Shown: piece after piece, positions 25,694 through 33,736 of the stretch
Position numbering within the stretch: position 1 is the stretch's first letter
Layout of the letters: the number at the start of each line of letters is the position of its first letter
Source: Thermincola carboxydiphila
Lineage (GTDB): Bacteria; Bacillota; Thermincolia; Thermincolales; UBA2595
DNA length: 64,000 nt
Assembly (NCBI GenBank): GCA_016841045.1
Contig: JAENZX010000009.1
Span: 54,431-118,430 of the forward strand
Direction of reading: 5' to 3'
Made by a program: the position numbers and the translations under genes
Notes under the pieces: model-generated
What the model was told of the DNA's origin: nothing
The model's database searches: none
Seen by the model: only the letters and a program-made list of their open reading frames with translations

Positions 25694-28051
25694 CTACTCC
25701 TGCTGTTTTAGGACATCAAGCATGGACAGTTTTTTAATCTTTCTTGTGATCTTCCAATGTGCTGCCAGTAGAAAAATAACCGTACCTGCTGCAGCTACAG
25801 CAAAAGTCTCTGGTTTAACTACCATAGGCATATTGTAGATTTCAGTAGCAGTAGCCTTTGCAATCCCATATAACATACTATAGCTCAATGGTATTCCCAG
25901 CAGTACAGCAGCCGAACCAAGCAATCCCTGCTCTATCAGCAGTATCCTGCCGATTTCCCGTTCGGACATTCCTATCACCATTAACGTAGCCAGTTCTCTC
26001 TCTCTTTCAGAAAGGGAAATTATATTTACATTGTATACTATGGCAAAACCCAATACAAAAGAAAAAAACAGAAGAACGTACTGGCTGGCCATACTTGTTT
26101 CCATTAAATCCTCGAACTGCGCCTTCTGCTTAGTCTTATCCTGTATAGCTGCTACATTGGCCCCTTTTTGAAGCTGTTTCCGGACTTCAGAAAATTTATC
26201 CTTTTCTACCTTGACCATTACCGATGAGGCTACAGGTGAACTCTTCAGTAAAGCACTAAGGCTGTCTATATCCATATAAGCTCCCATACCGACGTATTGG
26301 GGTATAATTCGTTTTACCGGAATATGCTGCTCTTTTAGGTCTCCCACCATCGGTTTAACAGTGATTTTGTCTCCCTGTGTGACATCAAGCAGTTCAGCAA
26401 GCTGAGTAGATATAACGATTCCGTTTCGCGGCAGTGTCACATGCTCATTATCTTGCGTCAAAAGCCGGTAAAGGGATGACTGGTCTGATAGACCGGTTAG
26501 TACCGTATCTTTCTTATGCCACCGGTAATTCAGCGTTACCGGCACTTCCAGCAAGGGTTCAGCTTTAGCTACTCCGTCCACATGCTCAGCCCCGCTTACA
26601 ATACTGATCTTATCGGCATACCCGCGCAGTACAGTTTTTAAATCATACAGTTCCACCCTATTATACTGAAAATCAATCAGGTAGAATGTTGAATCAAACA
26701 TCCCCCTGGCTGTAACCATCATGCTGAAAGCACAAGCTACCCCCAGAATGGCAATGGCAGTTCGCTGCCGGTTCCTGAAAACGTTTCTGACAGCCATTCT
26801 AACGCGAGTACTAAGATTACTCCAAAGGATTCCGAACTTCTCAATAATTATCCTTCGTCCAGCCAGAGGCGCCGGCGGCCTCATAGCCTCCGCAGGGCTT
26901 AGCTTGGTCACTCTTTTGCACCCCTGATAACCTGCAATAACTCCAAAAGCTATTGACAATAACGTAGCGGCACCAATATACCCAGGTGAGATCTTACCTT
27001 GAAGGCCGGGTATATTGTAGAATTGCTGATAAAGTATCGCCAATTGAAAAGAGAACCACGACCCGGCCAGTCCCCCGGCAAAGCCACCAAAACCTCCTAT
27101 TATTAACGGATAACCGAGGTAATGGATAATAATCTCCCTATCACTAAAACCAAAGGCTTTAAGTAACCCTATTTGACCTCTCTGCTGCTCTATCATACGT
27201 CTCAGTGTTATATATAATATTGCAGATGCAACCACTAAAAATATTATCGGCGTGGTAGATGCCGATCCTTTTAACCCAAGGAGTTCCTGGGTCAACATCG
27301 AATGACTAAGTTGATCCTCACGGGAAACCAGGCCAGTTAAACCACACCCTTGAAGCTGTCTTTCAACAGCTTTTTTTACATCCTTAAACTCAGTGTCCTG
27401 GCTTAGTATAAAGGAAATATCATTGACAGAACCCTGCATGTTAAACAAAGAACTTATGGTCGAATAGGAGACAAAAGCAACGCCAAAAGCCTTGGGGTCA
27501 GGCGCAAGTGCGTTACCACCAGGAATCTCATAAATGTACTCAGGGCTGTTGGCTGTACCTGATATTTTAAAATTGACTTCTCTGCCTAAAATGACCAGCG
27601 GAAGATTATCTCCCAGATGATATTCATTGCCTTTTAAGAATGCCGGGGAAACGAGCACTTCCCTGCTTCCGTCGGCAGGAATCCTGCCACTCTCGAGCCT
27701 GAACCTGTTAACCGGCTGATCAGGACTATCAAAGGACACCAGTCTTACAGTAGTTGTTGCTTCCCCTAAGGCGTTATTTACCATCACTTCCTGTACAAGT
27801 CTTCCGACTGCCCGTTCTATCCCCTCAATATCTTCAAGATCTCTTGCAAGTCCTGCCGGTCCTTGTACGAACCTGGCAAATCCATCACCAAAACGATATT
27901 TCTGGTAGTAATCATCCCTGCTATCGGTTAGACTTTCCAGTATTACCGACAGGGAAACATATAACATTAAACCGATGACCAGTACACCGGCACAAGCTAG
28001 GTAGGCACCATAGTTTGCCTTAAGATCACGCCAAAGCTTTCTCCTAAGCAC
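25694..28051 (-). CDS. ABC transporter permease (FtsX/MacB domain)
   Basis: A 785-residue permease with an N-terminal membrane segment, a large extracytoplasmic domain, and two FtsX-like blocks near residues 275-390 and 645-780 with the cytoplasmic motif LLKAFGFSDREI and its repeat LMVIGMSEREI. The duplicated FtsX arrangement is typical of long Gram-positive permeases. The GTG start overlaps the stop of the ATPase gene, indicating coupling. With the adjacent ATPase and adaptor it should form an energy-driven exporter. Confidence 0.88.
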   Translation of the reverse strand: MLRRKLWRDLKANYGAYLACAGVLVIGLMLYVSLSVILESLTDSRDDYYQKYRFGDGFARFVQGPAGLARDLEDIEGIERAVGRLVQEVMVNNALGEATTTVRLVSFDSPDQPVNRFRLESGRIPADGSREVLVSPAFLKGNEYHLGDNLPLVILGREVNFKISGTANSPEYIYEIPGGNALAPDPKAFGVAFVSYSTISSLFNMQGSVNDISFILSQDTEFKDVKKAVERQLQGCGLTGLVSREDQLSHSMLTQELLGLKGSASTTPIIFLVVASAILYITLRRMIEQQRGQIGLLKAFGFSDREIIIHYLGYPLIIGGFGGFAGGLAGSWFSFQLAILYQQFYNIPGLQGKISPGYIGAATLLSIAFGVIAGYQGCKRVTKLSPAEAMRPPAPLAGRRIIIEKFGILWSNLSTRVRMAVRNVFRNRQRTAIAILGVACAFSMMVTARGMFDSTFYLIDFQYNRVELYDLKTVLRGYADKISIVSGAEHVDGVAKAEPLLEVPVTLNYRWHKKDTVLTGLSDQSSLYRLLTQDNEHVTLPRNGIVISTQLAELLDVTQGDKITVKPMVGDLKEQHIPVKRIIPQYVGMGAYMDIDSLSALLKSSPVASSVMVKVEKDKFSEVRKQLQKGANVAAIQDKTKQKAQFEDLMETSMASQYVLLFFSFVLGFAIVYNVNIISLSERERELATLMVIGMSEREIGRILLIEQGLLGSAAVLLGIPLSYSMLYGIAKATATEIYNMPMVVKPETFAVAAAGTVIFLLAAHWKITRKIKKLSMLDVLKQQE

Positions 28052-28755
28052 TACCAGGTCACCTCTTCCGCTGTCACCGGCTGGCTGTTATGTTCGACCA
28101 TTGCAACCCTGCCATCCTTGATGTGGATTACTTTATCAGCCATTCTGCTAATAGCGGCATTGTGCGTTATAACAATCAGAGTTCTTTTCATTTCCCTGTT
28201 AAACTTATGCAAATATTGCAGGACCTGTTTCCCTGTTTCCAGGTCCAAAGCACCGGTTGGTTCGTCACACAGCAGTATGTCGGGATTCTTAGCAACAGCC
28301 CGTGCTATCGCAACCCTTTGCTGTTCGCCGCCTGATAACTGGGAAGGAAAATGGTCACTTCGCGCCCCCAAACCTACTTCTTCCAAAACTTTAAGAGGAT
28401 CTAAAGGATGATCAGTTATTTCAGATACTAAAGAAACATTCTCATATGCAGTAAGGTTAGGCATGAGGTTATAAAACTGAAAAATAAAACCAACCGCTTT
28501 TCTCCTGTATAGAGTAAGTTCGTGTTTACTCATATTTTGCAGTGGTCTACCCCGGTAAATTATTTCACCATCTGTCGGAACATCCATACCACCAATGATA
28601 TTTAGTAATGTACTCTTTCCCGACCCGCTGGGGCCCAAAATAACAACAAAATCCCCTTCTGAAACTTCAAGGTCAATACCTTTTAAAGCCTGGACCGTAA
28701 CATTACCGTTGAAAAAAGTTCTCTTCAGGTTGCTGGTTCGTAAGACTGTTTCCAT
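28051..28755 (-). CDS. ABC transporter ATP-binding protein (LolD/MacB type)
   Basis: A 234-residue ATPase with Walker A GPSGSGKST, Q-loop FIFQFYNLMPNLT, signature LSGGEQQRVAIARA, Walker B DILLCDEPTGALD and switch His in VITHN. This is the LolCDE/MacB group that powers FtsX-type permeases by mechanotransmission. AGGGG lies before the ATG. It sits between the regulator and the permease in one operon. Confidence 0.92.
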   Translation of the reverse strand: METVLRTSNLKRTFFNGNVTVQALKGIDLEVSEGDFVVILGPSGSGKSTLLNIIGGMDVPTDGEIIYRGRPLQNMSKHELTLYRRKAVGFIFQFYNLMPNLTAYENVSLVSEITDHPLDPLKVLEEVGLGARSDHFPSQLSGGEQQRVAIARAVAKNPDILLCDEPTGALDLETGKQVLQYLHKFNREMKRTLIVITHNAAISRMADKVIHIKDGRVAMVEHNSQPVTAEEVTW

Positions 28756-28777
28756 TAGAATCTACCCCTCTGCCCTA

Positions 28778-29443
28778 TTATGACTGTGCCTCCAGTCCGT
28801 TTCTCAAAAACCTTATAGCTTCATTAACAATATTCTTTATCGTATCTTCAGATATATTTTGGGCAATCTCCGGCTTAGTCAAAAACTCGTGTAAGTCTAC
28901 TTCCATTATTTCTAGAATATAATCAGCCAACCCTTCTCCTAATATCCTATTCAAAAGATTCGCAGTCAATCGGACATTAACATCTGGGCTTACCTCTCCC
29001 CCCTCCTGACCTCTTTTTAACAACTCCATGAAGTATTCACAAGCCATTTTTCTTCCCGACATCATAAACTCTTGAATGACTGCTTCACCCGTTCCTTCCA
29101 TGGCATTTGCTACTATCCTGCTTAATTGAGGATGAGCGAGGTTAAACCTGAAGCCAGCCAACATGACTTTTTCAAGAGTTTCAAAGAAGTTAACATCGGA
29201 ATTGACCTCCGCTTCTTTTAAAAAAGCCAGCTTTTCTTGTGCTGCAAGCTCCAAGAGATATCTGAAAAGCGCTCGTTTGTCTTCAAAATATTGATACATA
29301 CTGCCCTTGGCAATGCCTGCGCGGTTAACAATATTTGATAAAGAAGCTTTGGTATAAGGCTTTGATGCAAATTCTTCGATTGCAATTTCGATAATCCGTT
29401 CCCTTTTTTCTTTGGGCAAATTTAAAAACGTCTGTTTAACCAT
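28778..29443 (-). CDS. TetR-family transcriptional regulator
   Basis: A 221-residue regulator with an N-terminal TetR helix-turn-helix (KASLSNIVNRAGIAKGSMYQ, then YFEDKRALFRYLLE) and a variable ligand-binding C-terminal domain. It is the first gene of the efflux operon, with AAGGGGT before the ATG. The promoter overlaps a double palindrome (29521-29554), so it very likely represses its own operon until a transported compound binds. Confidence 0.92.
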   Translation of the reverse strand: MVKQTFLNLPKEKRERIIEIAIEEFASKPYTKASLSNIVNRAGIAKGSMYQYFEDKRALFRYLLELAAQEKLAFLKEAEVNSDVNFFETLEKVMLAGFRFNLAHPQLSRIVANAMEGTGEAVIQEFMMSGRKMACEYFMELLKRGQEGGEVSPDVNVRLTANLLNRILGEGLADYILEIMEVDLHEFLTKPEIAQNISEDTIKNIVNEAIRFLRNGLEAQS

Positions 29444-29520
29444 TTGTTACCCCTTACTAATAATTAATCTCTTATCCCGACTAAGTATGTATCATCATAA
29501 TATGCAAGCTACTATAAATA

Positions 29521-29554
29521 TATGACCGCGCAGTCATATGACTACCTGGTCATA
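29521..29554. promoter_or_regulatory. Tandem TetR-type operator
   Basis: Two overlapping palindromes of the form TATGAC-N6-GTCATA occur at 29521-29538 and 29537-29554, sharing TA, with centres 16 bp apart. They cover the transcription start and touch the -10 box of the efflux operon, as expected for a self-regulating TetR repressor binding as two dimers. Confidence 0.8.
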
Positions 29555-29583
29555 TTGTACTCTCCGAAAAAGCTATTTGTCAA
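29554..29583 (-). promoter_or_regulatory. Promoter of the TetR/efflux operon
   Basis: On the minus strand a perfect TTGACA (29578-29583), an 18-base spacer and TACAAT (29554-29559). The -10 abuts the tandem operator. Confidence 0.75.
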
Positions 29584-29589
29584 GCAAAT

Positions 29590-29618
29590 TTTAAACGGCA
29601 GGTCTTTAAGAACCTGCC
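29590..29618 (-). terminator. Hairpin after rmuC
   Basis: GGCAGGT at 29597-29603 pairs perfectly with ACCTGCC at 29612-29618. The minus-strand tail GTTTAAAATTTG is a poor U-tract, so termination may be inefficient. Confidence 0.5.
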
Positions 29619-29634
29619 ATCATAATTATCTAAA

Positions 29635-30942
29635 TTAACCTTCTTCAATTGTAAGCACTGCTTCCTGAACCGGCAGCTCTTCAACATTTTTTAGTTTCCT
29701 CTCAATAGTCCTGGTCTTTCTTGCCGCATCCTCAATAGAATTACTTGCTTCCCGAAGCTTCTTCTGGGTTTTGTCCAATAAATCTCCGAACTTGCCAAAT
29801 TCGTTTTTAACCACACCCAGCAGTGACCAGACTTCACTTGATCGCTTTTCAACGGCAAGGGTCCTAAAGCCCATCTGCAGACTGTTTAAAAGGGCGGTTA
29901 TGGTGGTTGGACCAGCAATGACCACGCGAAATTCCCTCTGGAGTTGTTCAGAAAGCCCCGGTCTTCGGAGAATCTCAGCATATAAGCCTTCAATCGGAAG
30001 AAAAAGGATACCAAAATCAGTAGTTTTTGGAGGATTCAAATACTTCTCCTTAATATTCCGCGCTTCTGATTTAATGCGTGTTTCCAGACCTCTTGACATT
30101 TCGTCAGCAGTTTTTTTATCTCCCTTTTCCTGTGCCTCTAAAAGTCTCTGGTAATCTTCGAGCGGGAATTTGGCATCAATTGGCATCCATATAGCAGTAT
30201 CAGTGCCGTCTTTAGCTGGAAACCGGATAGCAAATTCCACCCTTTCACTGCTGTTTTTCTTTGTTACCACATTCTTTGCATACTGGTCAGGTGCAAGGGT
30301 CTGTTCAAGAAGATTCTCCAGTTGAACCTCACCCCAAATCCCTCTGGTTTTTACATTGACCAGGACCTTTTTCAAGTCGCCAACACCAGAGGCAAGGTTT
30401 TGCATCTCTCCCAATCCTTTATGTACCTGTTCCAGCCTCTCACTAACCAGCTTAAAAGATTCTCCCAGGCGCTTCTCAAGGGTAGCATGAAGCTTCTCAT
30501 CTACAACAATTCTTATTTGTTCTAATTTCTGGCTGTTATCACTTTGAATTAATTTTAACCTGTCTTCAACAGTTTCTCTAATTTTATCAAGCTTCTGTTC
30601 ATTTAGCCGGGTCAAAACAGATAGCTGCTGTGCAAATGCATCAAGCTGATTCTTTTGAAGTACAGCAATTTCGGTCATGCGGGAAAGAAAAGAATCAGAA
30701 AACACTCTCATACCATTATTGAGTTCTTCTCTTCCTTGTCTGGCAATTAGGGAAGCCTCTTCCCTATTCTTTGCGATTTCTTCCCTCACCGCCCATTCAA
30801 TTCTCTCTAAGTTCTTTTCTATTGAAAAAAAACGTGCCTCATAATTAACTTCTTTTCCTCTGTTCACTTTTAGTATCAAAGAAACTGCCAGAATAAAAAT
30901 TATGTTTACAAATAATAAGACATAAAGCAAAGGATCGCTCAC
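29635..30942 (-). CDS. rmuC: DNA recombination protein RmuC
   Basis: A 435-residue protein with an N-terminal membrane anchor (LLYVLLFVNIIFILAVSLIL), a long coiled coil at ~40-170, and the RmuC nuclease-like domain (LKKVLVNVKTRGIWGEVQLE, then WMPIDAKFPLEDYQRL and ILFLPIEGLYAEIL). RmuC limits inversions at short inverted repeats. The start is GTG at 30940-30942, six bases after GGAGGG; the upstream ATG at 30958 has no ribosome site. It lies downstream of two terminator-ended RNA units and has no clear promoter of its own. Confidence 0.9.
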   Translation of the reverse strand: MSDPLLYVLLFVNIIFILAVSLILKVNRGKEVNYEARFFSIEKNLERIEWAVREEIAKNREEASLIARQGREELNNGMRVFSDSFLSRMTEIAVLQKNQLDAFAQQLSVLTRLNEQKLDKIRETVEDRLKLIQSDNSQKLEQIRIVVDEKLHATLEKRLGESFKLVSERLEQVHKGLGEMQNLASGVGDLKKVLVNVKTRGIWGEVQLENLLEQTLAPDQYAKNVVTKKNSSERVEFAIRFPAKDGTDTAIWMPIDAKFPLEDYQRLLEAQEKGDKKTADEMSRGLETRIKSEARNIKEKYLNPPKTTDFGILFLPIEGLYAEILRRPGLSEQLQREFRVVIAGPTTITALLNSLQMGFRTLAVEKRSSEVWSLLGVVKNEFGKFGDLLDKTQKKLREASNSIEDAARKTRTIERKLKNVEELPVQEAVLTIEEG

Positions 30943-31016
30943 CTCAAACCCTCCAAACATATGTTTCTGTTATACTTAATTTTTTATCAGGAAAATTCCT
31001 GCTTAATATGTATGAT

Positions 31017-31062
31017 ACAAAAAATAAATGCAGGCTGCGATATAAGATAATCGCGCCTGCAT
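31017..31062 (-). terminator. Terminator of RNA A
   Basis: On the minus strand ATGCAGGC-GCGAT pairs with ATCGC-A-GCCTGCAT, a 13-bp stem with one bulge, followed by TTATTTTTTG. Confidence 0.8.
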
Positions 31063-31210
31063 CCAGGAATATATATGTAATGCCCACTGCCAAGGAACTT
31101 AATAAGGTCCTTGGCACCTGCAACAGTTGTCACTTAAGGAATTCTGCCACTAAACTCCTTGGCAGTGGGCATCAAATTAAATTCATTTCTTATATACCCT
31201 TACCGGGTAT
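31017..31210 (-). ncRNA. Predicted structured RNA A (tandem paralog of RNA B)
   Basis: A ~194-nt unit on the minus strand with promoter, a 93-nt foldback at 31080-31172 closed by a perfect 17-bp stem (ATGCCCACTGCCAAGGA and its complement), a 17-nt linker and a terminator. A second hairpin using TGCCAAGGA/TCCTTGGCA competes for the 3' arm, so two exclusive folds exist. Copy B has the same length, order and spacing, with three compensated base-pair changes in the closing stem. It could be a trans-acting small RNA or a leader controlling rmuC. No known family was recognised. Confidence 0.65.
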
Positions 31211-31216
31211 AAGTAT

Positions 31217-31245
31217 ATTTTAACCTTACTGATTGTTTTTGTCAA
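31217..31245 (-). promoter_or_regulatory. Promoter of RNA A
   Basis: Perfect TTGACA (31240-31245), 17-base spacer, TAAAAT (31217-31222) on the minus strand. A palindrome, TATACCC-TTAC-CGGGTATA on the plus strand (31193-31211), lies at the predicted transcription start and could be an operator. Confidence 0.75.
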
Positions 31246-31310
31246 TAACCTAACCGTTCATTAATCACCATTAATCACCTGCAAAAAATTGCATTTTCTA
31301 TTGCAGCTAA

Positions 31311-31344
31311 AAGCAAAAAAGCAAACTGAGTAAGTCAGTTTGCT
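31311..31344 (-). terminator. Terminator of RNA B
   Basis: On the minus strand AGCAAACTGA-CTTAC-TCAGTTTGCT, a perfect 10-bp stem, is followed by TTTTTGCTT. Confidence 0.85.
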
Positions 31345-31530
31345 AAAATCCAAAATTAATTTTATACTCACTGCCAAGGGTCATTAAAGACCTTGGCACC
31401 TGTAACAGTTGTCACCAGGGAGCCGTTGCCACACAAACTCCCTTGGCAGTGAGTATAATTTATTTAATTTTCTCTTTGTTTCTAATATATTACTATATAT
31501 TCTATTTTATTCGACAAACCGTTATATATA
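31311..31530 (-). ncRNA. Predicted structured RNA B (tandem paralog of RNA A)
   Basis: A ~220-nt minus-strand unit: promoter, ~70-nt AT-rich 5' region, 93-nt foldback at 31364-31456 closed by a perfect 17-bp stem (ATACTCACTGCCAAGGG), a 19-nt linker and a terminator. Inside, GTGACAACTGTTACAGGTGC is almost unchanged from copy A (one base), while the outer stem differs at three positions with matching changes on the other arm. Conservation of both sequence and pairing supports a functional RNA. It contains no credible ORF. Confidence 0.65.
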
Positions 31531-31552
31531 TATTTTATTTTATTCGACAAAC
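31503..31552 (-). repeat. Direct repeat in the promoter of RNA B
   Basis: The 17-base sequence GTTTGTCGAATAAAATA (minus strand) occurs at 31536-31552 and 31503-31519, a period of 33 bases or about three helical turns. The first copy contains the -10 box. This looks like two same-face binding sites or a duplicated start region. Confidence 0.55.
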
Positions 31553-31565
31553 ATTATACTGTCAA
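31537..31565 (-). promoter_or_regulatory. Promoter of RNA B
   Basis: Perfect TTGACA (31560-31565), 17-base spacer, TAAAAT (31537-31542) on the minus strand: the same boxes and spacing as the promoter of RNA A. Confidence 0.75.
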
Positions 31566-31800
31566 CAATATCCATAAATAACAAAGATTTGTTATTTTTC
31601 TACGGTCATAACGTTTAATTATATCATTACCAGCGAAAGCCATTTTTAAACAAAACACAGGAACCTCAAAGCACAGGTTAGAAAAACACATTTATTCGGC
31701 GAATATTTTAGAAATATTTCTAATTTTTAAAAAAACGAAGCATCTTGAAGATTAAGATTAATATTCAGGAAAAACTGGTTTTTATCTGACATAACTCCTG

Positions 31801-31829
31801 TTGTAACAGTAGTTTTATACTGTTATAAT
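31801..31829 (+). promoter_or_regulatory. Promoter of the PduL-GNAT gene
   Basis: TTGTAA (31801-31806), 17-base spacer, perfect TATAAT (31824-31829). Transcription should begin near 31836, giving a leader of about 195 nt. Confidence 0.7.
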
Positions 31830-31835
31830 GAACAG

Positions 31836-32031
31836 GCTCACCAGTGATTTATCCCGATAGCTAAACGCCGCTAAGAATGCCGCTTCTTCAATAGGCAGAT
31901 AAGCAGCGCTAAGCTCCTGGATAACGGTTTCTAAGTTCAGGTGGAGTCTTTAAACTCTATCTGAACTTAGAAACCTGTTAATAGTACAAGTCGTCTCTTA
32001 TATTAAAGCAAATACGGAAGGGGTGAACAAG
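31836..32031 (+). promoter_or_regulatory. Structured 5' leader of the PduL-GNAT gene
   Basis: The leader contains an element rich in short pairings (ATCCCGATAGCTAAACGCCG, then GCAGCGCTAAG and CTGGATAACGG) followed by a long hairpin at 31926-31975, where GGTTTCTAAGTTCAG pairs perfectly over 15 bp with its downstream complement. No U-tract follows, so it is not a simple terminator. It may be a riboswitch or a known clostridial RNA motif; the class was not identified with confidence. Confidence 0.5.
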
Positions 32032-33264
32032 ATGCTCAGTCTGCAAATAAATCCCCACAAAGTCGACTTTAAAAAGGAAAACAAGTGGCTGGTACCTGTG
32101 GGTGTCTCCAACAGACATGTCCATTTATCTCAGAGGGATATCGATATGTTGTTTGGCAAAGGGTATAAGCTTACGGTTACCAAGGAACTGGCTCAGAAAG
32201 GGCAGTACGCTGCTAAAGAAACAGTAAATATCGTAGGCCCCAAAGGGGTATTAGAAAAAGTAAGGATTGTCGGCCCTGTCAGGGGAAACACTCAGGTAGA
32301 ACTAAGCCGCACCGATGCTTTTAAACTTGGAATTGATGCCCCTCTTAGGGATTCTGGCGATTTAGAAAACACTCCCGGTTTTGTTATGATTGGTCCTAAA
32401 GGGCCGCAAATAGTTGAAAGAGGGTGTATTATCCCCAAGGCTCATATTCATATGACACATCAACGTGCTTTAGAACTAGACCTGGCTGATGGAGATAAAG
32501 TAAGTATTCTCATTAAGGGTTCCAAAGTTGTATGTTACCATAATGTTCTTGTTAGGCTCACCGAATCAGGTGAAACCGAGTTTCATATTGATACGGATGA
32601 AGCTAACGCCGCATTTGTTGATACTGGCGACCTGGCCATGATCAAGCATAAAGAGATGGTTATAAAGGATACTTTTGGTAACATTATAGAAATAGGTGTA
32701 GATAATATAAAATTTGAAAGAGGCAAAATGCCCAATGATTACGCTACACAAGAAGGGCTGAGACTCTTACGAGATATATTTCATTATCCCGCTTCAACCC
32801 AACAGGCTATTGTCAGCAAGCTGCTAAACCCTTCAATTATTGAACCAAACTTTTTCTACCTGCTTACAGCTATGGAAGGTGATAAAGTAGTAGGAATCTC
32901 TTGTTTTTATTATATTACTGAATCTAAATTGGGTTACCTGGAGCATATCGGAATAACACCAGAGTATCGAAACAGGGGTATTGGCAGTTTCTTCTATCAC
33001 AAGGTCATTTCCTTCCTGGAAAAAGAGCACCCGGAAATTGAAGGTATTTTGCTGGAAGTGCGTCAAACTCCGCAAGAAATTGACAGTAGAAAACAATTTT
33101 TCCTTAATCTTGGCGCTATTCCGGTAGATACTCAATTCTACCCTGCAGAAAAATTTAAGTTTGCCGAACAACTTTTGCTGATGTTTAAACCAATGGTCGT
33201 GGATGCAAATCTAAATACTATAACCTTAGAAACTGCATTTCGTAACTTGACAAAAATATTATAA
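32032..33264 (+). CDS. PduL-type phosphotransacylase fused to a GNAT N-acetyltransferase domain
   Basis: A 410-residue fusion. Residues ~20-215 match PduL phosphotransacylase, with metal-binding histidines in VSNRHVHLS and PKAHIHMTHQRAL; PduL interconverts acyl-CoA and acyl phosphate. Residues ~230-400 are a GNAT domain with acetyl-CoA loop GITPEYRNRGIGSFFYHKVI. The ATG at 32032-32034, eight bases from GGAAGGGG, is preferred to the GTG at 32023. Free-standing PduL is about 200-230 residues, so the fusion is notable; the acetyltransferase may use or sense the acetyl-CoA handled by the first domain. Confidence 0.85.
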   Translation: MLSLQINPHKVDFKKENKWLVPVGVSNRHVHLSQRDIDMLFGKGYKLTVTKELAQKGQYAAKETVNIVGPKGVLEKVRIVGPVRGNTQVELSRTDAFKLGIDAPLRDSGDLENTPGFVMIGPKGPQIVERGCIIPKAHIHMTHQRALELDLADGDKVSILIKGSKVVCYHNVLVRLTESGETEFHIDTDEANAAFVDTGDLAMIKHKEMVIKDTFGNIIEIGVDNIKFERGKMPNDYATQEGLRLLRDIFHYPASTQQAIVSKLLNPSIIEPNFFYLLTAMEGDKVVGISCFYYITESKLGYLEHIGITPEYRNRGIGSFFYHKVISFLEKEHPEIEGILLEVRQTPQEIDSRKQFFLNLGAIPVDTQFYPAEKFKFAEQLLLMFKPMVVDANLNTITLETAFRNLTKIL

Positions 33265-33271
33265 AATTAAC

Positions 33272-33304
33272 GCCACAGGCCCTAGCCTGTGGCATAATTT
33301 TTGT
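33272..33304 (+). terminator. Terminator after the PduL-GNAT gene
   Basis: GCCACAGGC-CCTA-GCCTGTGGC, a perfect 9-bp stem, followed by ATAATTTTTG, eight bases after the stop codon. Confidence 0.8.
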
Positions 33305-33546
33305 TATATTTTTTCCTCAGAATTTTTTCGTGACAGGAGTAGATCGAACTCCCTTTGTGCGTTTCTTTCAATAATCTCCTGTTCAATAATCTTCCTTACC
33401 CTATGGGTTCGGTCTTTTACAGAAGCAGGGCCCCTAAGATACTCCTGCCCCTGCCACAAATATTCGTCGACAAGGCGTTCAAGAAGCATCTTTGGAATCT
33501 GTCTTCTGGCATCACAAGTAATTGTAAAACGAAAAAACTTTTGCAT
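33304..33546 (-). CDS. Small unknown protein
   Basis: An 80-residue, charged, largely helical protein (MQKFFRFTITCDARRQIPKM, then KIIEQEIIERNAQREFDLL). No family is recognised. GGGAGG lies ten bases before the ATG at 33546, or eight before a TTG one codon earlier. It is convergent with the PduL fusion. Its coding status rests on the ribosome site and an even codon pattern. Confidence 0.6.
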   Translation of the reverse strand: MQKFFRFTITCDARRQIPKMLLERLVDEYLWQGQEYLRGPASVKDRTHRVRKIIEQEIIERNAQREFDLLLSRKNSEEKI

Positions 33547-33736
33547 CAAATGCGCTACCTCCCATTGTCCTACGCGCAAAATTGCTACTTTTTTCTAGTA
33601 TTGTACCCTATTTCAAGTAACTTTTCAATTAAAAATAGTTTTTAATTACAATTTTCGACTTTTTTCGAGTTTCTTGTGTAGATTTTTAAATGCGCCTGGA
33701 CATGGGTTACGTTTAAGGTGAAAGTTTAACTTGTAA

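Noticed and set aside
31017..31530. Twin RNAs as 6S RNA pair
   Set aside because: Size and duplication fit, but 6S RNA is closed by its own ends around a central bubble, whereas these end in independent terminators and show no promoter-like bubble.
31008..31618. Two plus-strand frames of about 70 codons
   Set aside because: They run through the RNA foldbacks and terminators and lack ribosome sites; the promoters and terminators here are on the minus strand.
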